From: Calamus simplicifolius
Lineage: Eukaryota > Streptophyta > Magnoliopsida > Arecales > Arecaceae
Assembly: GCA_900491605.1 (NCBI GenBank)
Contig: UESW01005046.1
Location: 387,111 to 451,110, forward strand
Length of the DNA: 64,000 nt
Direction of reading: 5' to 3'
Shown: positions 42,502-53,676 of the stretch, piece after piece
Numbering within the stretch: the first letter of the stretch is position 1
Layout of the letters: every line of letters starts with the position of its first letter
The notes under the pieces: generated by a model
What the model was told of the DNA's origin: nothing
What the model saw: only the letters and a program-made list of their open reading frames with translations
Database searches by the model: none
Position numbers and translations under genes: made by a program

Positions 42502-44130
42502 GGGGGGTGTTTGGTAGGAGGTAATCTATCCAGATTACCAGTAATTTAAAAGGGACCCATCGAATAACCATGTTTGGTACGTATTTTGAATGGCAATCTA
42601 TGTTGCAGGTAATCTGGATTACCACTTGAGTGGTAATCCACATTACCTCAAGGGGAGGTGGCTATCCACATTACCGGCTATATTGTAATCTAATAAGTTT
42701 TTCTTTGACAAAATTACCTCTGCCTCTTTTGTAAAAAAAAATTATCTATTCCTTCAAATAATTAAATTAATTAAAAAAAAAATTACAAATTAAATTAAAT
42801 TATTTATTTTTTATTTAATTTTAAAAAATAATTTTTAATTTTTTTAAATTAATTAAATTAATTTTTAAATTTCATTTTAAATATTAAATTAATTTAAATT
42901 AATTTAAAATTTAATTTTAAAAATTATTTTAAATTTTTTAAATTAATTTTAATTTTATTTTTTTAAAATATTAAATTAAATTAATTAAATTAATTAAAAA
43001 TAATTTTTTTTTTTTCAATTAATATAATTTTTTAATTTTTTAAATATATTTTAAAAATAATTTTTTTTTTTAAAATTAATTTTAAAAATTAATTTAAAAT
43101 TTTTTAATTAATTTTTTAAATTAATTTTTTAAATTAATGTTTAATTTTTTTGTTTAAAATATTAAATTAAATTATTTTTTATTTTAAAATTAATTTTATT
43201 TTTTATTTTTGTAAATTAATTTTTTAAAATATTAAATAAATTAATTAAAAACAATTAATTTTTTTATTTTTTAAGTAATTTAATTTTTAATTTTTTAAAT
43301 TAATTTTTTTTAATTTTTTAAGTTAATTTTTTTTTTATTTTTTTAAATATTAAATTAATTAAAATTTTAGTTTTAAATATAATTTTTATTTTTTTATTTT
43401 TTTAAATTAAATTTTTTAAAAATAATTTTTATTTTATTTTTTAAAAAATAAGTTAATTAATTTTTTATTTTTCAATTAATTTAATTTTTTTAAAATTTAA
43501 TTTTTAAATTAATTTAATATAAAAAAATAATTTAAAAATAATATATCAATTAGTCTATTAATCTTAATTAATTTTATATAATAAAATATTAAAAAAATTA
43601 TGATAATTGAAAGTTTAAGAATAAAAAAATTAAATATATGTTTAAAGATTAAAAATATATTTTAATCTTAAAAAATAATTAAATCTAGTATATTATACTT
43701 ATATATAAATACTTTGATTTAGGGATATTTTGAGGTATTTTAAAAATTTTAATAGATTTGATTTAATATATGAATTTAATTTAGGGGTATTTTTGGAATT
43801 GATGTTATATGACTGGTAATCCATTTGTCATACCAAACACAGTAATCAATATTACTGTAACATTACCTGTGCCATACCAAACACAGTAATCAACATTACT
43901 GGCAATCCATCCAGTAGTAATCTATCTTATAGGTAATCTACATTACCATTTAGGATTACTGGCAATGCACCAAATGCAACCAGGTAATGTGGATTACCAC
44001 TAAAGTGGTAATCCAGATTACCACTGCAACATAGATTGCCATTCAAAATACGTACCAAACATGGTTATATGATGGGGCCCTTTTAAATTACCGATAATCT
44101 GGATAGATTACCTCCTACCAAACGCCCCCC
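42502..44130. mobile_element. TIR DNA element at the symmetry axis, A/T-only interior
   Basis: Ends GGGGGGTGTTTGGTAGG and CCTACCAAACGCCCCCC are inverted repeats continuing for about 180 bp, with GGTAATCTGGATTACC-type palindromes. TTA lies on the left and TAA on the right. The interior (about 42760-43800) is nearly pure A/T with TTAATTAAATT runs. The class is probably PIF/Harbinger-like; no transposase is visible. Confidence 0.6.
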
Positions 44131-44140
44131 TAATCGGCTC

Positions 44141-44148
44141 TATAAATT
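44141..44148 (+). promoter_or_regulatory. TATA box of the BAHD pseudogene, right copy
   Basis: TATAAATT lies 76 bp before the ATG at 44224. It is conserved in reverse near 40720 and 42480. Confidence 0.6.
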
Positions 44149-44223
44149 CTCGATCCTGACCCGTCCCTCCTCACTCACACCGAAAATTAACGCAGTATTG
44201 TTTATCAAAAACAAAGGTGTACC

Positions 44224-44640
44224 ATGACCATCTATGTGAAGAGGCTCTCCCAGAAGCTGGTCATCCCCTCCGAGCCCATTCCCACGGGCATCCTCCGCCT
44301 CTCGTAGCTCGACCGATACCCGACGCAACGGGCCCTCATCGAGTCGCTGCATGTGTTCAAGAAAGGCCATGAAGCGGCAGCGGTCATAAAGCGGGCGCTG
44401 GCCAAGGCGTTGGTCCCCTACTACCCTCTCGCCGGCCGGCTCACGGCGTCGGAGCAGGGGGAGCTCCAGGTGTCATGTACCGGTGATGGAGTCTGGTTCG
44501 TCGAGGCAACGGCCTACTGTAGCCTTGAGGACGTGGATTATTTGGAGCACCCTCCGTTGATATCAAAAGACGAGCTGCTGCCTCATCCCGAGCCAAAACT
44601 AGACCCTTCTCAAGAAGAGGAATTGCTTTTGCTCGTTCAG
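44224..44640 (+). pseudogene. BAHD acyltransferase exon 1, right copy, nonsense mutation
   Basis: The ATG at 44224 opens MTIYVKRLSQKLVIPSEPIP, typical of hydroxycinnamoyl-CoA-type BAHD acyltransferases, which transfer acyl groups from CoA to alcohols or amines in the cytosol. TAG at 44305-44307 stops the frame after 27 codons; the frame reopens and carries ALVPYYPLAGRL and CTGDGVWFVEA. The exon ends at CAG/GTTTCT (44640), the conserved BAHD intron position after a Gln. Downstream is intron-like and transposon sequence; no exon with HXXXD or DFGWG follows. Both copies share the nonsense codon, so the gene was dead before duplication. Confidence 0.88.
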
Positions 44641-45179
44641 GTTTCTTCTTCTTCTTCTTTTCTTTTGCACCCCCATTCTCTTTCTCTCAAAGCATTCAGG
44701 ATCTGGTGCCTTCCATTCATTTTGCCCCACTCACCTGCATCACAGAGATCTAGAGGTAGCACAAGATCACCTGGATTCATCAAAATAAGTAAACAAAGTA
44801 TTTTTCTGTTTTCTTTCTGGTTTTGCTTAGGCTATGGCGATTTAGGACCAATGAGATTCCTTGAATTGAAGCCGATCTCAAGCTCATCAGCTTTTTTTGA
44901 TGCTTTAATTTCCTTGTACACAGTTCCGTGACCTTTTGTTCTCTGGTTGCTCTTCCTTGAATTTATAGAGCGTACGTGGCTTCTCTGTTACATGGTATGC
45001 TGCTCTTCCTCTTTGATGTTCTTACTATTTCTTGTTAACGCAGCGAGCATCTGGTAAGAAGACAAGCAATCGATTAGACAGTAGCGGGAGCTCTGGGTGG
45101 AATGGCAGTGGCGGCAACGCGGGAGAGGGGGCACCACGGAGGAGAAGATGAGCATGGACCTTTTTTTTAAATAAAATAA

Positions 45180-45407
45180 TAATTATTGCCGACGCTTTAA
45201 AGCGTCGGTCAGAGTGAAACAAATCCCGTCACCTTGGCCCGATGCTTTAAAGCGTCGGTACAACCCGACTTTGCCGACACTTCCAAATAACGTCTCCACT
45301 CCCAGAGTAACGACGTGCGTAAAAGCATCGGGACAATATTTTCCGATGCTTTTAAGCGTTGGCAAATGATATTTTTAGCGTCGGAAAAGTAGGAATTTGT
45401 TGTAGTA
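45180..45407 (-). mobile_element. CACTA-type terminus, right arm
   Basis: Read on minus, TACTACAACAAATTCC starts at 45407 (first C changed to T), followed by GACGCT and AGCGTCGG subterminal repeats. It mirrors 27268. Confidence 0.7.
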
Positions 45408-46083
45408 ATTTGAGTTTTAATAGGCTTAAATCAAAAGAAAATGGTTTGAGTTTTATCTTTAAGTGGCGTTTTAAGCAATTAGAGTTGACTCTAATTACTG
45501 AGGAGACTCTGACATGGTTTAGAACTCTTGGCATGCTTTAGAGTCGACTCCTAAAAAAAGAGGAGTCGGCTCTAAAAAAAAATAGAAGGTCAGCATTTCT
45601 CTACTTTGTGCTTGAGCCAGCTCTAAATTATGCCAGAGACGACTCTAAGATTGCATATTTTCTGGGTTAAATCTTTAAAATTTCATATTTATTATGTTTT
45701 AAGTCCGATTTGAGTGCCGTTTGAATCGTTGGATTTCTAAAATCGAGCTCTTCAAGTTGGCAAAGTCTTTACTTAGAAATATTGCTTTAAAGTATTAATT
45801 TAGATAAATAATAATAATCTAATCTATAAATGAATTAAAAAAATATATGTTCAAGAACAAAATGGAAAAAGACTCCGATGTCAATTGCTAATATAAAATG
45901 CCTCTACTACTGGTACATCGATCCATTGAAGCAGACATGGAGGGCTTTTATTAATTAACAACTTCGAAATCCACTGCCAGTGACACTTGAACCCTAGCTC
46001 GAGTTAACGAAATCAAGTAGCAAGGACAGAGCAAACACGAAAACATGATATCATGAGACATGACACAGTACAAGCTGCTTACG
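45408..46083. other. Intergenic DNA, right arm
   Basis: Inverted copy of 26596-27267, including GAGTCGACTC-like motifs near 45485-45645. No gene was recognised. Confidence 0.6.
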
Positions 46084-46456
46084 CTAAGCAGGACACTGGT
46101 AGTCAGATGGCGAATGCTTGCCGCAGTCCACCAGCAACTCGAGAGCAATGGGTAGGAGGAGTGTTATGTTCAGAAGCTTGGCCTTGATGGTGGTGACAGG
46201 CATAGAGCCGCGTCCAAGTTGACGAGCCCTCCGAGCACCGAGCACTTGTCCTTGGCATTAGCGCCAATGCCGATGTACACGAGCCCTCCGAGGAGGTTGA
46301 TGCATGCGTCAAGCTTGAGCGTGTCGATGGGGCACTTGGATGGCTTTGGCTTTGGTGGGGATGGTGGTTTAGGGCAGGTGGAGCAAGCAAGGGAAGGAAG
46401 GAGTGATGATGTTAGGTTGATGAGGAGCACGAGGCAGCCACCACAAACTTCCCCAT
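46084..46456 (-). pseudogene. Hybrid proline-rich protein, copy B', broken
   Basis: Inverted duplicate of the pseudogene at 26216-26595. It carries the same one-base deletion at the CLC motif. It also has its own lesions: a one-base deletion in the signal peptide (after about codon 7) and a three-base deletion that removes one Cys of the CC pair. It starts at ATG 46456 and the ancestral stop is at 46084. A TATA box lies at 46518-46525. Confidence 0.85.
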
Positions 46457-46517
46457 GCCTCAAGAGAATTTGAGAGGTTGATTTTTTGTGTCGATGGAGG
46501 GGAGGATATGGGTGTAA

Positions 46518-46525
46518 TATTTATA
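46518..46525 (-). promoter_or_regulatory. TATA box of HyPRP-B'
   Basis: TATAAATA on the minus strand, 62 bp before the ATG. Confidence 0.6.
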
Positions 46526-47767
46526 GGCCGCGCGAGTGATGCCGCTTAGGGTTTTTGCTTTGCCTCCGTGTACTCGAATATCTCAGGGGTGCAATACGCT
46601 TTGTTTGGATCTTAAAGGAGAGAATAAAAAGGAAGGAAAGGGAAAAAAAGAAAAAGAAAAGGAAAGAAAAGATTATCCTTTTTTTCCTTATTTAAAACGG
46701 ATGAAAAAAAAGAAAGATAATAATTTTATTTAGATAGAAAAAAATAAAAGAGTTATGTAATAATTATATCATTTTAATTTATAAGCGACGAATTCAGATC
46801 ACAAAAATGAGCTCATCTTAATTTATAAGCATTTAATGCTGTAAGAAATTTTTAGAATATGTTTGAATGATGGTTAATGGGTGGGAAGGAAAAAAGAAAC
46901 AAAAAAAAAAAAAGCTTATATTTGGGATAAAAAAGAAAAAAAACAATTTACTTCCTGAAGTGCAATAGGTTATCTTGAAATATATCTGCGATGCATCATC
47001 TAAAACTGCACCAATATGTGCTATCTTAAATTCTCTTAAAGTTTCCCTTTATTGCAATGTCTTATTTGATTAAAAGTATTTAAATGTATAAGTTGTTATG
47101 TCAATGGGTTGCACCAACCCAAATATCTCAACTCAACTTAACTCATCTAAGCCTTTTTTTCAACTACATGGGATCGGCTACATAAATCTATTTCCTCACT
47201 CTGCTCTACTAACCCAAATATCCAACCTTAAAATAATCCAAGGTTGATTGTATGCTAAAGCTCGTGTTGGACCATGAGCCAGAAGCCCAGATTGGTCCCA
47301 GCCACAAAACTCCAAGGTCGGTCCCAGAATCGATTGTAGGGTAAAGCTTGTGTTGGACCATAATCCAGAGGAAAAGACTTTTGTGCACCGTGCAGTGATT
47401 GACCGCATGCACATATGATCATGCATGATCAAAAATAATTTTATCTTTTTATGTACCGTATATGCAGCCACACGTGCATGGCCAATTAAAGGGCAAAGTG
47501 CAGAAGGAATTTTCCTAAGCAAGAAGTTCGACCAGAGAAGAAAGACGTACGTTGAGGAAAGGATGGGGAACACAGGGATGTAATTAACATATGCTATTAT
47601 TATTATTTAGGCATAAAAATTATAAGGTACAGTGCCATGCCTCATTAGTTTGATCTTGTAGTGCATGTAATATAAAACGCCTCCAGTACTGCTGGTACAA
47701 GTAGCAAGGACAGAGCAAACACGAAAACATGATATCATGAGACATGGCACAGTACAAGCTGCTTACG
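46526..47767. other. Intergenic region between the right-arm HyPRP copies
   Basis: Inverted copy of 24525-26146, shorter by about 540 bp. The junction is near 47530, where AGAAGTTCGACC joins AGAGAAGAAAG. It also holds about 46860-47190, which has no clear counterpart. No gene was recognised. Confidence 0.55.
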
Positions 47768-48151
47768 CTAAGCAGGACACTGGTAGTCAGATGGCGGATG
47801 CTTGCCGCAGCCCACCAGCAACTCGAGAGCAATGGGCAGGAGGAGTATTATGTTGAGAAGCTTGGCCTTGATGGTGGTGCACAGGCACAGAGCCGCGTCC
47901 AAGTCGATGAGCCCTCCGAGCACCGGGCAGCACTTGTCCTTGGCGTTGGCGCCGATGCCGATGTGCACGAGCCCTCCAAGAATATCGACGCACGCGTCAA
48001 GCTTGAGCGTGTCGATGGGGCACTGGGATGGCTTTGGCATTGGTGGGGATGGTGGTGGGATGGTAGGGCAGGTGGAGCAAGCAAGGGAAGGAAGGAGTGA
48101 TGATGTTAGGTTGATGAGGAGCACGAGGCCAGCCACCACAAACTTCCCCAT
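47768..48151 (-). CDS. Hybrid proline-rich protein (DC2.15-like), copy A'
   Basis: A 127-aa secreted 8-cysteine protein, intact, and the inverted duplicate of copy A. The start is ATG 48151 (MGKFVVAGL), as in copy A; an upstream in-frame ATG would add 13 residues but breaks the signal peptide. The signal peptide, Pro/Ser/Met linker and the C, C, CC, CLC, C, C pattern are complete, ending QCPA. It differs from copy A mainly by two extra residues (Thr-Ile) in the Pro linker. A TATA box lies at 48214-48221. Both copies remaining open while copy B decayed twice suggests constraint or very recent duplication. Confidence 0.92.
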   Translation of the reverse strand: MGKFVVAGLVLLINLTSSLLPSLACSTCPTIPPPSPPMPKPSQCPIDTLKLDACVDILGGLVHIGIGANAKDKCCPVLGGLIDLDAALCLCTTIKAKLLNIILLLPIALELLVGCGKHPPSDYQCPA

Positions 48152-48213
48152 GCCTCGAGAGAATTGAGAGGATAATTTTTTTTGTTCCAATGAAGGGGAG
48201 GATATGGGCGTAA

Positions 48214-48221
48214 TATTTATA
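48214..48221 (-). promoter_or_regulatory. TATA box of HyPRP-A'
   Basis: TATAAATA on the minus strand, 62 bp before the ATG. Confidence 0.7.
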
Positions 48222-48296
48222 GGCAGTGCGAGTAACGCCGCTCAGGGTTTTTGCTCTTGCCTCCCTGTACTCCCGAATATCTCGGGGGTGCAATAA

Positions 48297-48832
48297 GCTT
48301 TGTTTGGATCTTAAAGGATAGAATAAAAGGAAGGAAAGGGATAAAAAAGAAAAGAAAAGGAAATAAAAGATTGTCCTTCCTTTCTTATTTAAAACGGATG
48401 AAAAAAATAAAGATAATATTAATTATTTTGTTTAGATAGAAAGAGAAAAAAAAGAAAAGAGTTATGTGATAATTATGTTATTTTAATTTATAAGCGACGA
48501 ATCGAGATCATAAAAATTGAGCTCATTTTAATTTAATTATAAGCATTTAATGCTATAAGAAACTTTTAGTGCTTTCCATAAATTTCAATGAAAAATTATA
48601 TTATCATAGTGGATTTTAATGGACTTCAACAATAATTGAAAGGGAAGATATCTGGTAGGAAATAAAGGGATATTTTGATATTTCAAAAAAAAAAAAAACT
48701 TAAAGCATTTTTTTTCAAATCAGTTACTTTCGTTCTCTTCCCCTCTTTAAATCTTTCCCCTTCCTCTTAAAGAAAATAATTTATGGTATTTTTTTTTGTT
48801 TCCTTTCCCTTCCCTCAAATCCAAACAGTCCC
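48297..48832 (-). mobile_element. MITE-like element upstream of HyPRP-A'
   Basis: Inverted copy of 23491-24001. It runs from TTTGTTTGGATC to CAAATCCAAACAGTCCC. It lies directly upstream of the promoter. Confidence 0.45.
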
Positions 48833-49779
48833 TTAGGCTTCCGTCGTAGGTAACTCGTTGCAAAAATAATTATCTTAGAAATAAGCCCCTCAACGTTATA
48901 ATATGCAGTTTGGAAGCGATCTTCTTAATTTTATTGCTTTGGACAAAATTACAGCCCAACAACATTTCATACATCATTATAATATGTTGCAATTGCTGGT
49001 TAATTTAATTCAAGCGATTTATATGGAAACATGGAGTTGACCAACATGTTATTGAGCAAAAATTGGTACTGAAGATTGATGTGGCTGGATTCTGCTGATT
49101 TATATGGTGCACTTAAAATTGGTCCACTTTGACCGGTCAAATTGTGCCATTAGTTAAAAAGTTCCATTCAACGAAACCTTTCACTAGAAGAGTTGAGCTA
49201 CATGGGATTCTTTCAATATTTAAGACTTGGACCAGATCAAGTTAATTAGAGTTAAAAACTCTTCGCACACATATAAAAATAACATTATATATGCTTCATA
49301 GTTAATTAAATAGGTTCTAGGCTTTAATTCTCAGATCTAAAGTCCTTGTTATTATAAATACTCGGATCCCTGCCACTTGAGTGCAAATTAAATCAATCTC
49401 GTTCACTAGCATATAGCAAGCTCGTATACATAGTTAATTTTAAAAATCAAATAGAAAGAAACCCAACAAAAAAAAAAAAACCTGATCACATAGTTTGTTC
49501 AATCATTAAAAGAATCATAAAACTCAAGATCCCAATAGTCCATCTAATATTTTAGAAACTTGAAAAATATGGCCATGATGCATATTGAACATTTGACCAG
49601 CTAAATAAGCTTTTGTTGATATCAATAAACTTAATTGGTTCTTGAACGTGATAAAATAATTGCATGTTATGTTAATTTAATTAGTCTTCTGAAATTTTCT
49701 TTTCAAAAATCATAACTTTGATATGAACGATAAAATTTTTATTATTCAATATATGTCCTATCTTATCACACTTCTACAA
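48833..49779. other. A/T-rich intergenic DNA of the right arm
   Basis: Inverted copy of 22546-23490. No gene was recognised. Confidence 0.6.
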
Positions 49780-50009
49780 AAAGTTAAATATACTACAGTA
49801 GATTTTAGAATAAAAAACTATGTTTTTATGAAAAAGATTATGTTTTTTTTTAACTTTTAACTACGTTTATAAACGTAGTATAGAAAAGAAACTTTTAACT
49901 ACAATCACACTTTTAATTGTACTCATTTAGATAATGGTTTAAAAAGCGTAGTTATATATATAAAAGACTACATCTTTAAGACGTAGTCTAATTAACTTTT
50001 GTAGTAGTG
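49780..50009 (-). mobile_element. CACTA-type terminus at the outer edge of the right arm
   Basis: Read on minus it begins CACTACTACAAAAG at 50009 and has repeated GACTACG, CTACGTC and GTAGTC subterminal motifs. It matches the left-arm fragment at 22365-22545, which lacks its terminus. Confidence 0.65.
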
Positions 50010-50286
50010 TCATTATTCATGGTATAAATATGTTTTTTAACAAAATAATCTAATAAAAATATGTTTCTCTAACAAAACATATAATTATAAAACAAGCCGA
50101 TAACATTAAAAAAGAATCGATCGCTTCCAATCCTAGCCATGGGCAGCTGATAGATTCAAGTATGTAGTGAATTTTTGTTAATGTTGTAAAATTACCTTAT
50201 GTTTAGTTCACCAAAAAGGCTGACCTAAATCACCATGAGAAATTATTATATGCAATAGCCATTTACAGTGCAAACCAATTCCCTTA

Positions 50287-50961
50287 GGCAGCGTTTGGAT
50301 GCTGGAATAAGGCCTGAATAGGGCCTTATTCCAGCTTATTCCTCCAAATACCCTGAAAAAGGAGAGTGGGCCCTATGAGACTGGCTATTCCAGTCAACCC
50401 TCTTTATTCCTATTCCTTATTCCATGGTACCCATGGAATAGCTCCTATTCCTACTGCAGCTATTCCAGGGGCATCGATGGAATTAAATTAAATAAATTAA
50501 ATAATTTATTATGTCATTTAAATAAATTAAATAAATATATAAAAAAAAAAAATTATTAATTAAAAATAATTAAGTATGTTATTTTTTTCTTTATTAATAT
50601 AAAAAAAATTTATTAGTATGTTCTTATATTATTTTATTAATAGTAATTAATTTATTACCTTATTTATTAATAAATAATAATTTATTCAAGTCATTTAAAA
50701 AATAAAAATTGATAAACCATTTTTATTGGAAGGGGTATCTTTGAATTTCAAAAAATTTTTCATCTATTCCTACTAGAATACATGTTTATTTCAATGTCAT
50801 CCAAACATCATTTGGAATAACACTGCATTAATTGCACTGGAATAATATGGAATACCATATTTTGATCCAAACAAAAATCTGGAATAACAAAAGGAATAAG
50901 CTATTCTTATGGAATTCGTATCCCTATTCCTGTAATAACTTTTTAACATCCAAACGCAACC
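50287..50961. mobile_element. MITE-like element (GGCAGCGTTTGGATG ends)
   Basis: A 675-bp stretch from GGCAGCGTTTGGATGCTGG to CATCCAAACGCAACC with imperfect inverted ends, flanked by TTA (50284-50286) and TCA (50962-50964). Ends and a three-base TTA-like flank suggest a PIF/Harbinger (Tourist-like) MITE. There is no ORF. Confidence 0.6.
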
Positions 50962-51383
50962 TCACATAATTAACAGATGCTTGGTATGAGACAAGGATAG
51001 CCGTCCAGAAATTTTAAGCTGTAAGATTAGTCACGATGATAATCTTATGACTAAAAGGAAGGACATAATGTTAACATCATATATAATTTAAATGTTTTTA
51101 TGCATGCATGATGGTAAATTAAACGATAGATCATTTGGAAAGTTGGTCTAGCGGCTTGGGGTGTACTTTCTCCAAGGATTCAGTCCTCCCTCATCGGTTA
51201 TTATAAGAGAAATAAAAAAGGCTGAGCCATAAACTAATTTTTCTTCTGCAAAACATAACCTATTGGCTGAAGCAAGTGCTGCTTTTTTATATAAAATTAC
51301 AGAGGGCCAATTCTCTGCGCAACTTCTTGTGAAATATCTCTACAGTAAAATATAAAGTGCACAATATGCAGCCACATGTCATG

Positions 51384-51422
<39 letters not shown>

Positions 51423-52172
51423 ATACATGACGAGTAAAGTGGTTCTCATGCTACCACAGTTAATTGATTTGCGTGTGGCCGGTTAATTTTCCTGCCACAA
51501 AGTCATTTACCGCGTATGAACCAACATAAAGGTATCCTTAATTAAGCTAAATGCATGATGGTACTTTTATTATAATAATTATTTTATTAGTCGTAAAATG
51601 CGGAGATCTGAATTTAAAGAGAAATAGTGTCACGTGAAAATCTATTGATATTATAATCTCAATGTATTCAAACTTGCATGAACTATCACTTAGAATTGAT
51701 GTACCATAAAAGTTAAGCTTCTTACCATAATTTTCATTTGATATCAAGGGTGTCTCATCATGCTAAATCCTGCAATAATCTAGTCATTATTAGTTAATAA
51801 TTTTTTATCATGTTCCATAATAAAACCACTCTTGACTCTTGAAAGAGTCTTTATGCATTGGCTTTCGATGCACAAAGCATGCATTGAGCGTGCGGATTGA
51901 CTATGCAATCGTACCACCATTCATACGGTGAGCATCACGGCCCATTGGGCCACAGCACGTACGATGGTATAGATAAACGATCAATCCTCACGACTATTGC
52001 GCGCTTTGTGCATCAAAGGCCGATGCATAAAGATTTTTCCCTCGACTCTTATAGTCATTCTGGCCAAATTATAGCTAATCAAAGAAGGTAGCCTACCAAA
52101 AGTTGTCATGAAAGGACCTCCAACAATGTGAAAGGACTTCGAACAATGTTGTTGTAAATGATTTGTTCTATT

Positions 52173-52224
<52 letters not shown>

Positions 52225-52971
52225 ATTGATCGAAGAGAAACAACACAATAGAAAAGGTGGTTGACTACTTTGTTTGAACCCATCTGATCGTTGTCGTTGG
52301 CGGTCAAAAATAAAACCTACTCACTACTATAACTAGTGGTAAATCGGGATCATATCCTCGAAGATCAAGGGCAATTATTTCATGGAAAAAAAATTTATCT
52401 GTAGAGGATTATATTAAGAATAGAGATTATTAAAAGATAATAACTAGTTAATTAACAAATTTTAAATAGCAGGAGAAGCAACTTAGGAATACGAATCCAT
52501 CATGCACACAAGTTTTATCTTCTTTTTTTTATGTTGCAATAATAATAATTTTTGCAAATCTAAGATTTGAATAATTTATCTCTTGTCAGGCATGGACCGT
52601 ATCAGGAGATCACGGTATGTCCGTTTAAAGTATAAACTATCTAATTATTTATAAAATTAGAGGTCTAAACTACCATACTACGATCTATATCTCTCTTAGG
52701 CACATACCATTCCTGAGATCATGGTACGTCGATAGAGGGTATAGGCCATGTATTCCATATCAAAACCTTGATCAGGAAAATAACTCAAAAGATATATGAA
52801 AGAAGAGCATGATTTTTATTGCATAAAAATTAAGAACAAAAAGAAAGAATCTGATTACAGGCTTCATTATCATCCCAAGTTGAAAGAATCTAGCCATGCA
52901 TTGCTGCCGCTAGCATTCCCTTTATAATTTTTCTTTTTTAGATCTAAATACAAGGATCTAACACTACAAGA
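50962..52971. other. A/T-rich intergenic DNA with AT microsatellites
   Basis: No gene was recognised. Microsatellites (AT)n lie at about 51387-51418 and 52177-52222. Between 52590 and 52740 a GGACCGTATCAGGAGATCACGGTA-like phrase recurs imperfectly. Confidence 0.6.
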
Positions 52972-53676
52972 AAATACTGAGATAGCGACGCAAATATAGC
53001 GACGCATCTTTGCATCGCTAAATTGCAACCAATTGAGACACCTTAGTGACAACAAAAAATAGCGACGCAATTGCGACACATAGCTCAAAAAAATTAAAAA
53101 AAATTAAATTTTAATTTAGCGACGCACATAGTGCGTCGCTATTTTAAGAGAAATTAATATTTATAAAATAAAATTAGGAAATAAAAATATTGTGATGCAT
53201 TTCATTGCATCGCAATGATTTTTTAAAAAATTAATTATGTTAAATAGCGACGCATTAGCGACGCAATAAATTAGAAAATTAAAAAATATATTTTTTAATT
53301 TTGGGACGCAAGTATTGCATCGCAATTTTTTTAGAAAAATAAAACATTACAATGCAACAAGTTGCATCGCAATTATTTTAAGAAAAATTAATTTTTATAA
53401 ACTATAATTATGAAATAAAAATATTGCGATGCAACTCAGTGCATCGCCATTTTTTTGAAAAAAATTAATTATGTTAAATAGCGACGCATTAGCGATGCAA
53501 TAAACCAAAAAATTTAAAAAAATTATTTTTAATTTAGCGACGTAAAAGATGCATCGCAATGTTTAAAAAAATTAAATTTTATAAAATATAATTAAAAGAT
53601 AAATAAAAATAAAATAAAACATTGCGATGCTATTGAAATGCATCGCAATTATTTTATAAAAATTTATTTTGTTATA
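52972..53676 (+). mobile_element. CACTA-type terminus and subterminal repeats before the 85-bp array
   Basis: CACTACAAGAAAATACTGAG begins at 52972. For about 700 bp the A/T-rich sequence is studded with GCGACGCA and TGCATCGC units in both orientations, typical of CACTA subterminal regions. At 53677, ATGCGTCAAATCAATC leads into the array. The same lead-in recurs at 61427. Confidence 0.75.

Larger units (their letters stand above)
22365..50009. repeat. Large inverted duplication with later insertions
   Basis: The left arm (22365-27625 and 39065-40733) is repeated in reverse complement on the right (about 44131-50009). Landmarks pair up: CACTA subterminal sequence 22370/49985; HyPRP-A 24147/48151; HyPRP-B 26216/46456; CACTA terminus 27268/45407; BAHD ATG 40635/44224. 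About 540 bp (roughly 24760-25305) is present only on the left. The axis lies between 42502 and 44130. Two insertions (27626-39059 and 39774-40570) are confined to the left arm. Confidence 0.85.

Noticed and set aside
44641..44931. Continuation of the BAHD frame beyond exon 1
   Set aside because: It follows a GT donor, is low-complexity and lacks any BAHD motif; it is intron sequence read through.
51134..51220. tRNA- or SINE-like stretch (GGTCTAGCGGCTTGG ... GGATTCAGTCC)
   Set aside because: The B-box match is poor and no cloverleaf can be formed confidently.
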